Below, piece after piece: positions 44,588-52,857 of a DNA stretch of 53,391 bases. Source of the DNA: an uncultured beta proteobacterium (GTDB taxonomy: Bacteria > Pseudomonadota > Gammaproteobacteria > Burkholderiales > SG8-41); NCBI GenBank assembly GCA_903905655.1, contig CAIVHG010000072.1, positions 1 through 53,391 on the forward strand, read 5' to 3'. Each line of letters begins with the position of its first letter. Position 1 is the first letter of the stretch. The notes under the pieces were generated by a model. The model was not told where the DNA came from and ran no database searches. It saw only the letters and a list, made by a program, of their open reading frames with translations. Both the position numbers and the translations under genes were made by a program.

Positions 44588-45811
44588 CTAGCGGCGGCGC
44601 ACCCACATGATGACTCCAGCCAGGGTGCACACGATGGTCAGCGCAAAGTAGGCACGCAGCCCGAGTGCGGGCCCGATCAGGCCCGCGCAGAACGGCGCGA
44701 GCCCGCTGGCGATGAAGCCGAAGGAAGTGGCATAAGAGATTGCCCGCGCATCCATGCGCCGCGGCGCGCGCTCCTTGAGCAAGCGCAGGATCGCCGGCAT
44801 CATGCCCGAGGCCGCGAGCCCGCACGCGACCCGCGCCAACACCAGCTGCAAAGGCGTCTGCAGCACCAGCAGCGGAATGTTCGCGAGCAGCGCGGCCACG
44901 CTCGCGTAGGTCAGCACGCGCGCCGGGTCGCAGCGATCGAGCAGCCGTCCCCACAGCGGCAGCGCGAGCACGCCCGAAACGGACAGCCCCATTGCCGCCG
45001 CTCCCACCCAGTAGGCTTCCGTGCTCGCGGCCACCGGTTGTGCTGCCAGGAGCTGCAGCGCGTAGATGGTAATGATGGTGGTGTTGCCCGACCACAGCAC
45101 CGAGAACATGAAGCACAGCAGATAGAGCGGCCCGATGCCCGGCACCGCCACCAGCTCGCGCAGATCGCCCACCCAGTTAAAGCGCCAGGGACCGGATGCC
45201 CGGCGCTTGACCTCATGCACCAGGAACACCACCAGCAGGCCGCCGCACAACATCATGCCGCCGCTGATCCAGAACATCCACTGCTTGCGCACGACCATCG
45301 CCGCGAGCAAGGCGCCCACGGCGGGTCCGATGGTCTGCCCCACCAGCGCGCCGCTTTGCGTCAGCGCGAGCGAGCTGCCAATGCGCCGCGGCGGCGTGTT
45401 GGCAACCAGTAGCGAATTGATCGCGGAATTGGCCCCGTTGAAGATGCCCACCAGCATGAACATCGCGGCGAACCACAGCGGCGAGGTGGCAAACGGCAGC
45501 AGCGCCATGAAGAAGCCCATGCCCAGCATGGCGCGCAACACCATGACCTTGCGTCCGTAATGATCGGCGACGGCGCCCCAGATCGGGCTCACGACGAAGC
45601 CGATGAGGTAGAACACCAGCATCATGTAGCCGACCCAAGTCTCGAGGTGCTCGCGTATGCCGAGGCCGCGCACCACAAGCGGCAGAAAGGGAAACGACAG
45701 CGCGAAGGCGAGCGCGGACAGCAATGTCGCAGCCGGCAGCACGCGCAGGTTGCGGCTCCAGTACGGAAAATCGCGCGCCTCGTCGCGCTCGGTGGCGGCG
45801 TCCCCGCTCAT
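44588..45811 (-). CDS. MFS transporter, tandem copy B
   Basis: 407 residues and a close paralogue of the next gene downstream, with roughly four of five residues shared in the first 180 by eye (ERDEARDFPYWSRNLRVLP, GLGIREHLETWVGYMMLVF, NTPPRRIGSSLALTQSG). Motif A reads GAVADHYGRKVMVL. The C-terminus ends in WVRRR as in copy A. The 118 bp between the copies include a conserved block. Whether the two carry different substrates is not visible from sequence. Confidence 0.8.
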   Translation of the reverse strand: MSGDAATERDEARDFPYWSRNLRVLPAATLLSALAFALSFPFLPLVVRGLGIREHLETWVGYMMLVFYLIGFVVSPIWGAVADHYGRKVMVLRAMLGMGFFMALLPFATSPLWFAAMFMLVGIFNGANSAINSLLVANTPPRRIGSSLALTQSGALVGQTIGPAVGALLAAMVVRKQWMFWISGGMMLCGGLLVVFLVHEVKRRASGPWRFNWVGDLRELVAVPGIGPLYLLCFMFSVLWSGNTTIITIYALQLLAAQPVAASTEAYWVGAAAMGLSVSGVLALPLWGRLLDRCDPARVLTYASVAALLANIPLLVLQTPLQLVLARVACGLAASGMMPAILRLLKERAPRRMDARAISYATSFGFIASGLAPFCAGLIGPALGLRAYFALTIVCTLAGVIMWVRRR

Positions 45812-45854
45812 GGCGGCGCTCGTAGTCGCGCCATCAGGCGCGCAGCGCGCAGGC

Positions 45855-45899
45855 GCGTGCAGTGTGTCTCATGATCTCCCCGGTGATGCGGCGCGCGCC
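45855..45899 (-). repeat. Duplicated upstream region of MFS copy B
   Basis: Second copy of the block at 44501-44545, lying at the same distance before the MFS copy B start. It shares the GCGTGCAGTGTGTCTCATGA opening. Confidence 0.7.
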
Positions 45900-45969
45900 C
45901 GCGGGCGCCGCGCATCCACAGGCCCGATGATAACAGGCAGCGCAGTCGCCGCCCGAAACGAGCGCCCGC

Positions 45970-46743
45970 CTATGGTTTGGCGGGTTCGGGTTGCGAAAGG
46001 TATTTGCCGAAGAACGCCTGCGCTCTGCTCCAGCTGTCCTTTGCTTCCACAGAGTCGTACTTCGGGCCGCGGTCGTAATCGTGATCGGCGTCAGGATAGA
46101 GCTGCATCTCGTACGCCAGCTTGCGCTGCTGCAGCAATTCCGACAATCTACGTGCCCCGCGCACCGTCTGCGTTCCATCCTTCTCGCCGTGCATGATCAG
46201 CACTGGCGCACTCCGCTCATTGAAGATCTCGGCAAACTGATACTTCTGCTCGCGCTCATTGCGCACGCCCGAGAGCACGCCGTAATTCGAAACTCCGGCC
46301 TGCACGTAGCCCTTGGCGGCGAGCACCATCGCCCAGTAACCGCCCATCGAAAAGCCCACCGCGCCCAGGCGGCTCTTGTCGATCTTCGGGTTCTTCTTCA
46401 GATATTCGACGCTGCCCGCCAGGTCATCGAGGATGGCCTCCGCATGCACGGTCAGCGCGCTGGCCCGGGTTGGGCTGCTGATGTTGTGGGCGGCAAAATA
46501 ATAGGGAACCAGCGCCGCGTAGCCCAGCTGCATCAGACGCTTCGCATAATCAAGATCCGGCCCCCTCACACCGCCGCTCGTGTGCAGCACCAGAATGGCT
46601 GGAAAAGGTCCGGTGCCCTCCGGCATATAGAGATCCACCTTCAGCTCGCTCTTGCCGCTCAGGCTGACTATGGTGTCGGCGGCGCAGGTGGCCAAATAAA
46701 AACCCGAAAGCACGATCAGCAGTTTGAAGATTTTCATCCACAT
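45970..46743 (-). CDS. Dienelactone hydrolase family protein, exported
   Basis: 257 residues. An N-terminal hydrophobic segment (KLLIVLSGFYLATCAA) suggests export, with a possible lipobox-like LATC. The alpha/beta hydrolase fold has the nucleophile elbow GFSMGG with Ser, an Asp in MHGEKDGT and a His in DADHDYDRG. Classical dienelactone hydrolase uses Cys at the nucleophile, so this is a Ser variant and the substrate may be another ester or lactone. GGAG 6 nt before the ATG at 46743 supports the start. An MmgE/PrpD gene lies upstream on the same strand. Confidence 0.82.
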   Translation of the reverse strand: MWMKIFKLLIVLSGFYLATCAADTIVSLSGKSELKVDLYMPEGTGPFPAILVLHTSGGVRGPDLDYAKRLMQLGYAALVPYYFAAHNISSPTRASALTVHAEAILDDLAGSVEYLKKNPKIDKSRLGAVGFSMGGYWAMVLAAKGYVQAGVSNYGVLSGVRNEREQKYQFAEIFNERSAPVLIMHGEKDGTQTVRGARRLSELLQQRKLAYEMQLYPDADHDYDRGPKYDSVEAKDSWSRAQAFFGKYLSQPEPAKP

Positions 46744-46809
46744 GGTCTACTCCATGGTCCGTTTCCTGGCGCGCAAACTGCGCGCCGAGCCAACGTTATG
46801 AAAGCCCCG

Positions 46810-48186
46810 CTACGCCTGCAGCAGCGGCCGCAGCCTGCGCATGTCGCTCAGCTTCTCGATGTTCCACACCGTGTCGCACAGGCGGCGGGCGCGTGCGCGC
46901 CCCAGCACCGGCGCCAGCAGATCGTAGCTCTTGGCGTCGACCTCGGCGCGCGTCATCGGATTGCCACTGGTGCCGCGCACCGCTTTGACGTGGTTCCTGA
47001 GTTCGCGCCCGTCGCGCAGTTTGATTTCAACGATGCCCTGGCGCTTCTCTACGATCTTCTGCAGCTCATCGTCGCCGACGAGCTCGATGCGCGTGCGCGC
47101 TTCCAGCACTTTGCGATCGCGCATGCGCTTTACGTCGTGCGCCGAATGAAAGGTCGCGGTGCCGTCGAGCAGCATGACGGCGCACATGTGCTGCATGCAG
47201 ATATCAGGCATGTTGCGATTGTTGACGGTGTTCGCGCTGTGGTGCGACACGCGCACCACCATTTTTTCGACGTCATCGGCTTTGAAGCGGTGGGCGCGGA
47301 TCAAGTCGTAGAGCGCATCGAGCGGGGCCTGGATCGGCGAGCCAACCGACCAGCGCTTGATGTTGGTGTTCATGATTTCGTAAGTGCTGCCCAGCTCGCG
47401 CACCAGCTCCTGAGGATTCGGCGCACGGCCGTAGGCGACGAAGAAATTGCGTTCGCCGGAGAACACGTCGTCGACCCCGCTGCAACCCTGGCTGACCATC
47501 AGCGCCGCCGTCACGCCGTTGCGCGCCGGCAGGCCGCCGAAATCGAACGCCTTCTCGATGTGCTCTTCGTCGCGCACCCAGCACGAGACGCCGCCCGCCT
47601 GCTGCGCGGCATAGGAAAGCACATGCCGCGCCTGGCGCTCATTCACGCCGAGCAGCGCACCGGCTGCTGCTGCGGCGCCGAAGGTCGGGCCGAAGCCGTG
47701 GGTCGAGTGGCCGTCTCTGAGGAACTCGTAGGGATTGAGCGCCAGCGTGAGCCGGCTGCCGATGTCGTAACCGAGTGCGACTGCGCGCAGCAGCGCGCGC
47801 CCGCCGCTGCCTACACGCTCGGCGATCGCCAGCGCCGCCGGCACCACGCCGCAGCCCGGATGCGTGAGCGAGCGCGCGTGCGAATCGTCGGTCTCGTCGG
47901 CGTGCGCAAGCATGCCGTTGGCGAGCGCTGCATTGTCCACCGAGGTCAGGAGATGGCTGCCGATGACGCAAGCCTCACGCGTGCCGCCCAGCGCCTTGAC
48001 GTACGAAATCGCCTTGGTGCCGGGCAGCAGCCGTGAGCCGGATACCATCGCCGCAATGGTGTCGAGCACGTGGTGCTTGGTCTTTTCTGCGACCGCGGAT
48101 GGCAGCGGCTTGCGCGCCGCGCTCACGATATAAGCAGAGAGCTTGCGCATCAGCGGCGAGACCGCCGCGCCTTTCTCAGCAGCCAT
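46810..48186 (-). CDS. MmgE/PrpD family protein, copy 2
   Basis: 458 residues. It shows the family blocks HHVLDTIAAMVSGSRLLPG, NGMLAHADETDDSHARSLTHPG and VGSPIQAPLDAL. It is clearly divergent from the copy at 36.7 kb, including the absence of the QYPCC block, so it is an ancient paralogue, not a recent duplicate. It lies 35 bp after a Bug receptor gene on the same strand, as MmgE/PrpD genes often do in carboxylate clusters. Enzyme activity, probably dehydration or epimerisation of a di- or tricarboxylate, is inferred. Confidence 0.86.
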   Translation of the reverse strand: MAAEKGAAVSPLMRKLSAYIVSAARKPLPSAVAEKTKHHVLDTIAAMVSGSRLLPGTKAISYVKALGGTREACVIGSHLLTSVDNAALANGMLAHADETDDSHARSLTHPGCGVVPAALAIAERVGSGGRALLRAVALGYDIGSRLTLALNPYEFLRDGHSTHGFGPTFGAAAAAGALLGVNERQARHVLSYAAQQAGGVSCWVRDEEHIEKAFDFGGLPARNGVTAALMVSQGCSGVDDVFSGERNFFVAYGRAPNPQELVRELGSTYEIMNTNIKRWSVGSPIQAPLDALYDLIRAHRFKADDVEKMVVRVSHHSANTVNNRNMPDICMQHMCAVMLLDGTATFHSAHDVKRMRDRKVLEARTRIELVGDDELQKIVEKRQGIVEIKLRDGRELRNHVKAVRGTSGNPMTRAEVDAKSYDLLAPVLGRARARRLCDTVWNIEKLSDMRRLRPLLQA

Positions 48187-48221
48187 CGCGTGCGCAGCCT
48201 TCGACGATCAAATGCATCCGG

Positions 48222-49175
48222 TCATTCATGGATGCCTGCCTCCTTGATGAGCTTGCCCAGGCGCGCCATGTCGTCTTTCATTGCCACGCCCAGTTGCTCT
48301 GCGCTGCCGCCGATGACCTCGACGCCCGCATTGAAGAATTTCTCGCGCACGTCGGGCCGGTTGAGCGCGCGCACGATTTCCTGATTGAGCCTGGAGACGA
48401 TCGCTGCCGGCGTGCCGGCCGGCGCGAACACGCCATAGATTGCGGCCGCTTCATAGCCGGGCAGCCCCGCCGATGCCACCGTGGGCAGCCCGGGTGCAAG
48501 CGCAGACGGCTTCGCGGAGGTGATGGCGAGCGCCCGTAGCCTGCCGGTCTTGATGTGCGGCCCGGCGGCCGCAGTATTGGTAAACAGCAGCGACACCTGA
48601 CCGCCCAGTGTGTCGTTGAGCGCCGGCCCGGCGCCGCGGTAAGAGATATGCACGATGTCGATCGCGGCCATCCTCTTGAACAATTCTGCGGCGAGATGCG
48701 AGGACGAGCCGTTGCTTCCCGCAGCGAAGTTGAGCTGTCCCGGATGCGCTTTGGCGAAGGCGATCAACTCCTTCACCGATTTCACCGGCAGCGACGGGTG
48801 AACGACGATGAGATTGGGGGAATTCACCGTCAGCGCGACCGGCACGAAATCCTTGACCGGATCGTACGACACGTTCTGCATGAACGGCAGCAGCCAGAAG
48901 CTGTTGGGCTGCGATAGCAGGGTGTAACCATCAGGCACCGCTTTGGCAACGGTTTCCGAAGAGATCACGCCGCCGCGGTTGTCGACGATCATCTGCTGCC
49001 CCAGGGATGCCGACACCGCCTGCGCAATCAGGCGTGTGATGACATCGCCGCCGCCGCCGACCGCTGAGGTGACGATGCGCACGGGCTTGGTGGGAAAGTT
49101 CTGTGCGCAGGCCGCGGCTGCGTACAGCGCGAGCGCGGCTGCAAACGTGGTTGCTGCAAAGCGTGGATTCAACAT
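48222..49175 (-). CDS. Tripartite tricarboxylate transporter substrate-binding receptor (Bug/TctC), 3
   Basis: 317 residues. A signal peptide (AATTFAAALALYAAAACA, cleaved near QNF) opens the TctC fold with NFPTKPVRIVTSAVGGGGDVITRLIAQ, IVDNRGG, PDGYTLL and SVKELIAFAKAHPGQLNFAAG. GAGG six nt before the ATG at 49175 makes this start better than the GTG at 49187. Its neighbour at 49.2 kb is a paralogue in the same direction, and MmgE/PrpD follows. Ligand unknown. Confidence 0.9.
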   Translation of the reverse strand: MLNPRFAATTFAAALALYAAAACAQNFPTKPVRIVTSAVGGGGDVITRLIAQAVSASLGQQMIVDNRGGVISSETVAKAVPDGYTLLSQPNSFWLLPFMQNVSYDPVKDFVPVALTVNSPNLIVVHPSLPVKSVKELIAFAKAHPGQLNFAAGSNGSSSHLAAELFKRMAAIDIVHISYRGAGPALNDTLGGQVSLLFTNTAAAGPHIKTGRLRALAITSAKPSALAPGLPTVASAGLPGYEAAAIYGVFAPAGTPAAIVSRLNQEIVRALNRPDVREKFFNAGVEVIGGSAEQLGVAMKDDMARLGKLIKEAGIHE

Positions 49176-49223
49176 GGGTAGCCTCACTGGAAATGCGGAC
49201 GAAGGATGATTGCGATGCCGCGC

Positions 49224-50177
49224 TCAGTCTTCGTGGATGCCTGCGTCCTTGATGACCTTGGTCCACTTCACCGTTTCAGATTTCAGAAAGGCGGCGAATT
49301 CCGCTGGCGTGTTGCCAACTACGTCCGCGCCTGCATTGAAAAACTTCTCCTTCACGTCCGCCTGTGCCAGCACCTCCAAGGTTGCACGGTGGATGCGTGC
49401 GACGATCGTAGCCGGCGTCTTGGCTGGCGCAAACATTCCGAATTGCGCGGACGATTCATAACCGGGCACGCCGCTGGCGGAGACCGTGGGCATGCCGGGA
49501 AACAACGCGGTGGGCTGCGCGCTCGTCACGGCGAGCGCCCGCAGGCGGCCGGTCTTGACATGCGGCATCACTGAGCTGGCATTGGCGAACATGAGTTGCA
49601 CGCGGCCGCCGATGATGTCGTTGACCGCCAGCGCTACGCCTTTGTAGTTGATGCGCGTGATGTTTACGTGCGCCATGGCATTGAACAACTCGGCCGCGAG
49701 ATGGGTCGACGAGCCGGTAGCCGTCGAGCCATAGTTGAGCGCGCCGGGCTTCGCCTTGGCCAGCTCGACTAAGTCCCGCACCGATTGCGCGGGAAGCTGA
49801 GGATTGACGGCCAAAACATTGGGCGCTCTCACGGTCAGGGTGATCGGCGCAAAATCTTTGAGCGGATCCCAGCCGGCCTTGCGCATGAGCGGTGTGATCC
49901 ACACGGTATTGCCATAGATCATCAGCGTGTAACCGTCGGCCGACGCCTTGGCGACGAGTTCCGCAGCCAGCGACGGGCGGTTCTCCACGACAAACTGCTT
50001 CCCCAAGGAAGCTGCCAGCGCCTGCCCGATCAGGCGCGCTGCAAAATCGCCACCGCCTCCCGCCTCCGAGGTGACGATGCGCACCGGCTTGTAGGGATAC
50101 TCCTGCGCGCAGGCGGCGCCCGCTTCCGATAGCGCCAGGCACGACAACGCGAGCACCGCAGATCTCATGGCATCCAT
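49224..50177 (-). CDS. Tripartite tricarboxylate transporter substrate-binding receptor (Bug/TctC), 4
   Basis: 317 residues. Signal peptide (RSAVLALSCLALSEAGAACA) then YPYKPVRIVTSEAGGGGDFAARLIGQALA and VENRPSLAAELVAKASADGYTLMIYG. The pocket loop VENRPSL departs from the VDNRGG of receptor 3, so the ligand differs. The ATG at 50177 has GGAG 7 nt upstream; the longer frame from 50234 has no SD. The gene leads receptor 3 and the MmgE/PrpD gene as one probable transcript. Confidence 0.9.
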   Translation of the reverse strand: MDAMRSAVLALSCLALSEAGAACAQEYPYKPVRIVTSEAGGGGDFAARLIGQALAASLGKQFVVENRPSLAAELVAKASADGYTLMIYGNTVWITPLMRKAGWDPLKDFAPITLTVRAPNVLAVNPQLPAQSVRDLVELAKAKPGALNYGSTATGSSTHLAAELFNAMAHVNITRINYKGVALAVNDIIGGRVQLMFANASSVMPHVKTGRLRALAVTSAQPTALFPGMPTVSASGVPGYESSAQFGMFAPAKTPATIVARIHRATLEVLAQADVKEKFFNAGADVVGNTPAEFAAFLKSETVKWTKVIKDAGIHED

Positions 50178-50267
50178 AGTATTGCTCCAATCATTTTTAC
50201 CTGCCGTGACTATCCCCAGCCTGCCGTTGCGCAACGCTGCACGCGGCGACCCTCATGGACAGACGGC

Positions 50268-50888
50268 CTACTTCTTGATGCCCAGCCGCTCCAGGTTTGC
50301 CGGGGCATATGGATTTCCCTGTGCGGCAGACTTGCGCAACCACTCCGCCGCGCGCGCCATATCTTTGGGCAGACGGCCGCGCCCTTCCGCGTACATCAGG
50401 CCAAGCACATTCTGCGCGTTCGCTTCGCCCTGTTCGGCCGCCTTGCGATACCAATCGGCCGCCTGTGCTTCGTCCTTGCGCAAGCCGCCGCGGCCTGCCG
50501 CGTACATCAGGCCCAGTCCGTACTGAGCGCCGGCATTGCCCAGCACCGCGGCCTTGCGAAACCACTCGACCGCTTCGGTCTCTTTGGACGCCTGCAGCGC
50601 CTCCAGCCCGCGCTGATGCATTTCCGCAGCGGTAACCAGTCCGGCCGGCGCGGCGGGCACGGACGCTGCCGGCTTGGCCGGCACCGCAGCCGGGGCCTGC
50701 ACTGTCGTGGAAGTAACTGCAGCTGCGTATTCTTCGTACGCGGCTTCGCGCGGTGCACTCGCCGCCGTTTGCGAGAGAGCAGCGACGTCGTGCGCATACG
50801 CGATGACGAGACGCGCGCTGCCATCGCCTGCGGCGGACGCGGGTCCGCAGCAAGCGCAGCACAACAGCAGCAGCAATGCGATCTTCAT
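50268..50888 (-). CDS. Sel1-like repeat protein, exported
   Basis: 206 residues. A signal peptide (KIALLLLLCCACCGPASA) points to the periplasm or a lipoprotein. A Ala/Pro-rich linker (about 50-90) precedes three Sel1-type repeats, recognisable as AVEWFRKAAVLGNAGAQYGLG, AADWYRKAAEQGEANAQNVLG and AAEWLRKSAAQGN, with the GLMYAAGRGG turns. Sel1 repeats are protein-binding scaffolds. No close functional clue in the neighbours. Confidence 0.82.
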   Translation of the reverse strand: MKIALLLLLCCACCGPASAAGDGSARLVIAYAHDVAALSQTAASAPREAAYEEYAAAVTSTTVQAPAAVPAKPAASVPAAPAGLVTAAEMHQRGLEALQASKETEAVEWFRKAAVLGNAGAQYGLGLMYAAGRGGLRKDEAQAADWYRKAAEQGEANAQNVLGLMYAEGRGRLPKDMARAAEWLRKSAAQGNPYAPANLERLGIKK

Positions 50889-51169
50889 GGCGCAGTCATT
50901 CTACCCGAACTGGTCCTGCTGGTGCCTGAGCCGCGCCGCGCACAGCGGTGGCAGCGCCATCTTCGATGTCACGATCAGGCTTAACGTGGCGGCGGAGATC
51001 GCGGCGGCAGCGTCTCGCTGCACGACGGCCGGCTCGTGATCCACGCCTGCCATGCCGCAAGCGCCGAACGGGCGCCGCGCGATTCGGCGTAAGATCCAGG
51101 TTGCGCGCGCGCATCTTTCGTCCTGCGCTGGCTCGCGCCCCCAACCCTCAGAAGCAAAGAAAGGCCTAC

Positions 51170-52135
51170 ATGCAAAAGACCCTCATCATCACAGCATTGG
51201 CGATCGCCGCGTCTGCCGCATCTGGAAGCAGCAGCGCCGCGGCCCCGGACTTCCCGAGCAAGCCGATCCGCATCGTCACCGCCGAAACCGGGGGCGGCAA
51301 CGACGTGGCGGCGCGCTTGATCGCGCAGGGTCTCAGCATCCGCTTCGGCAAGCAGGTGATCGTGGACAATCGCGGCGGCAGCGTGATCGTCGCCGCGGAC
51401 ATCGTGCGCGCTGCCTCGCCCGATGGCTACACGCTGATGCTGTACGGCAATAACTTCTGGATTCTGCCGTTCATGCGCGACCATGTCAGCTACGATCCGG
51501 TCAAGGATTTCTCGCCGGTCACGCTCGCGACCAGCTCGCCCAGCGTGCTCGTCGTGCATCCGGCGGTCCCCGCGAAATCCACGCGCGAACTGATCGCTTT
51601 GGCGAAAGCGAAGCCGGGACAGCTCAATTACGGCGCAGCGTCGGGCGGGACCATCCACATCGCCGCCGAATTGTTCAAATCGCTGGCCGGCGTCAACATC
51701 GTGAACGTGCCCTACAAAGGCGGCGGCCCGGCGCTGACCGCGCTCATGAGCGGCGAAATACAGGTGATGTTCCCCACCGCCGGAACGGTGGCGGCACAAC
51801 TCCATTCGAACAAGCTGCGGGCGCTCGCGGTCACCAGCGCGAAGCCCTCGGTGCTGTTCCCCGATCTGCCGACGATCGCAGACAGCGGACTGCCCGGCTA
51901 TGAGGCGGTAGCGCGCTTTGCGGTATTCGGGCCCGCCAAAACGCCGAAAGCGATCAACAGCCTGCTCAGCCGAGAAATCGTGGGCGTGCTCAATCAGAGT
52001 GATGTGAAGGAAAAGTTCCGCGGCGCCGGCATCGAGACCGTTGGCAGCACGCCGGAACAGTTGGCGTCCATCATGAAAGCCGAAATGGCCGGGCTCGGCA
52101 AGGTCATCAGGGACGCCGGCATTCGCGCCAACTAG
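51170..52135 (+). CDS. Tripartite tricarboxylate transporter substrate-binding receptor (Bug/TctC), 5
   Basis: 321 residues. A signal peptide (TLIITALAIAASAASGSSSAAA) precedes FPSKPIRIVTAETGGGNDVAARLIAQGLS, VDNRGGS, SPDGYTLMLYG and STRELIALAKAKPGQLNYGA. It resembles receptors 2 and 3 more than 1. AAGG seven nt before the ATG at 51170 sets the start; the frame from 50948 is too long at its 5' end. Ligand unknown; no TctAB next to it. Confidence 0.92.
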   Translation: MQKTLIITALAIAASAASGSSSAAAPDFPSKPIRIVTAETGGGNDVAARLIAQGLSIRFGKQVIVDNRGGSVIVAADIVRAASPDGYTLMLYGNNFWILPFMRDHVSYDPVKDFSPVTLATSSPSVLVVHPAVPAKSTRELIALAKAKPGQLNYGAASGGTIHIAAELFKSLAGVNIVNVPYKGGGPALTALMSGEIQVMFPTAGTVAAQLHSNKLRALAVTSAKPSVLFPDLPTIADSGLPGYEAVARFAVFGPAKTPKAINSLLSREIVGVLNQSDVKEKFRGAGIETVGSTPEQLASIMKAEMAGLGKVIRDAGIRAN

Positions 52136-52179
52136 CTCGAATACGTATTGCGCAACGGCGCGCGCCGCCCACACCAGAA

Positions 52180-52785
52180 TCAGGCGCGCTCTTTTCTCAA
52201 AATGAACTCGATGCCGCATTCGCCGACCGGGGTGAGGGTCTGGTCGAAGCGCCGGTTGTTGACGAGCTTGCCGATGTCATAGCGATAGGTCGCATCCTGC
52301 AGCTCGACTCGCAGCACGCGGATGTTCGCAGGAAGGCTGCGGAACAGGTCGAGCAGGTTGATGCTCACCGGCGACCACGATTTCTGTTTGTAGATCGTGA
52401 ACGTGTGCTTGTGGTCGGGGTTGAAGGTCGACGGAAACACCCCCTGCTCGTAGAGGTCTTCATCGGGCACCAGGCACACCAGGGTTCCCCCGGGCTTGAG
52501 CACCCGCAGCCAGTTGGCCAGGGCGTTGGGCACATTCCTCATGTGTTCCAGGCAGTGCGCGGAATGCACGAAGTCAAAGGCGTTGTCCTGCACCGTTTCC
52601 AGCAATTCCGCGTCGCCGTCCTTCATGTCCCATGCTCGGCAGGACTGCATCAGCGGGAAAAACTCCGCGTATTGGGTCAGCGGATCCGGGCCCGAGCCGA
52701 TGTCGATGCCGTGCCCGACGAAATAGCGGGTCGCATAGCGCGCATCCCGCAGTCTTTGAAAGATCGCTTTACTCGATTCGTGCAT
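52180..52785 (-). CDS. Class I SAM-dependent methyltransferase (methyltransferase 11)
   Basis: 201 residues, no signal peptide, cytoplasmic. It has GIDIGSGPDPLTQY (motif I), NAFDFVHSAHCLEHM (motif III region) and WLRVLKPGGTLVCLVPDE (post III). It follows an ABC-2 permease gene on the same strand, with a candidate promoter between them. The C-terminal part is shorter than usual. Substrate unknown; such genes often sit with surface polysaccharide export genes. Confidence 0.83.
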   Translation of the reverse strand: MHESSKAIFQRLRDARYATRYFVGHGIDIGSGPDPLTQYAEFFPLMQSCRAWDMKDGDAELLETVQDNAFDFVHSAHCLEHMRNVPNALANWLRVLKPGGTLVCLVPDEDLYEQGVFPSTFNPDHKHTFTIYKQKSWSPVSINLLDLFRSLPANIRVLRVELQDATYRYDIGKLVNNRRFDQTLTPVGECGIEFILRKERA

Positions 52786-52817
52786 GGTTTAAGTTCGCGT
52801 AAATTACAGTTGCCCTG

Positions 52818-52847
52818 ATTATCGGTCACCCGCCCGTCATTGCTCAA
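52818..52847 (-). promoter_or_regulatory. Candidate sigma-70 promoter for the methyltransferase gene
   Basis: On the minus strand TTGAGC (52847-52842) and GATAAT (52823-52818) are 18 bp apart, four and five of six consensus bases. The start site would be near 52811, about 26 nt before the ATG at 52785. Confidence 0.4.
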
Positions 52848-52857
52848 GCGCGCCGCA

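Noticed and set aside
45991-48036. 681-codon plus-strand frame at 46-48 kb
   Set aside because: It runs antisense across the hydrolase and MmgE/PrpD genes, is rich in His, Arg and Gln, and has no recognisable domain.
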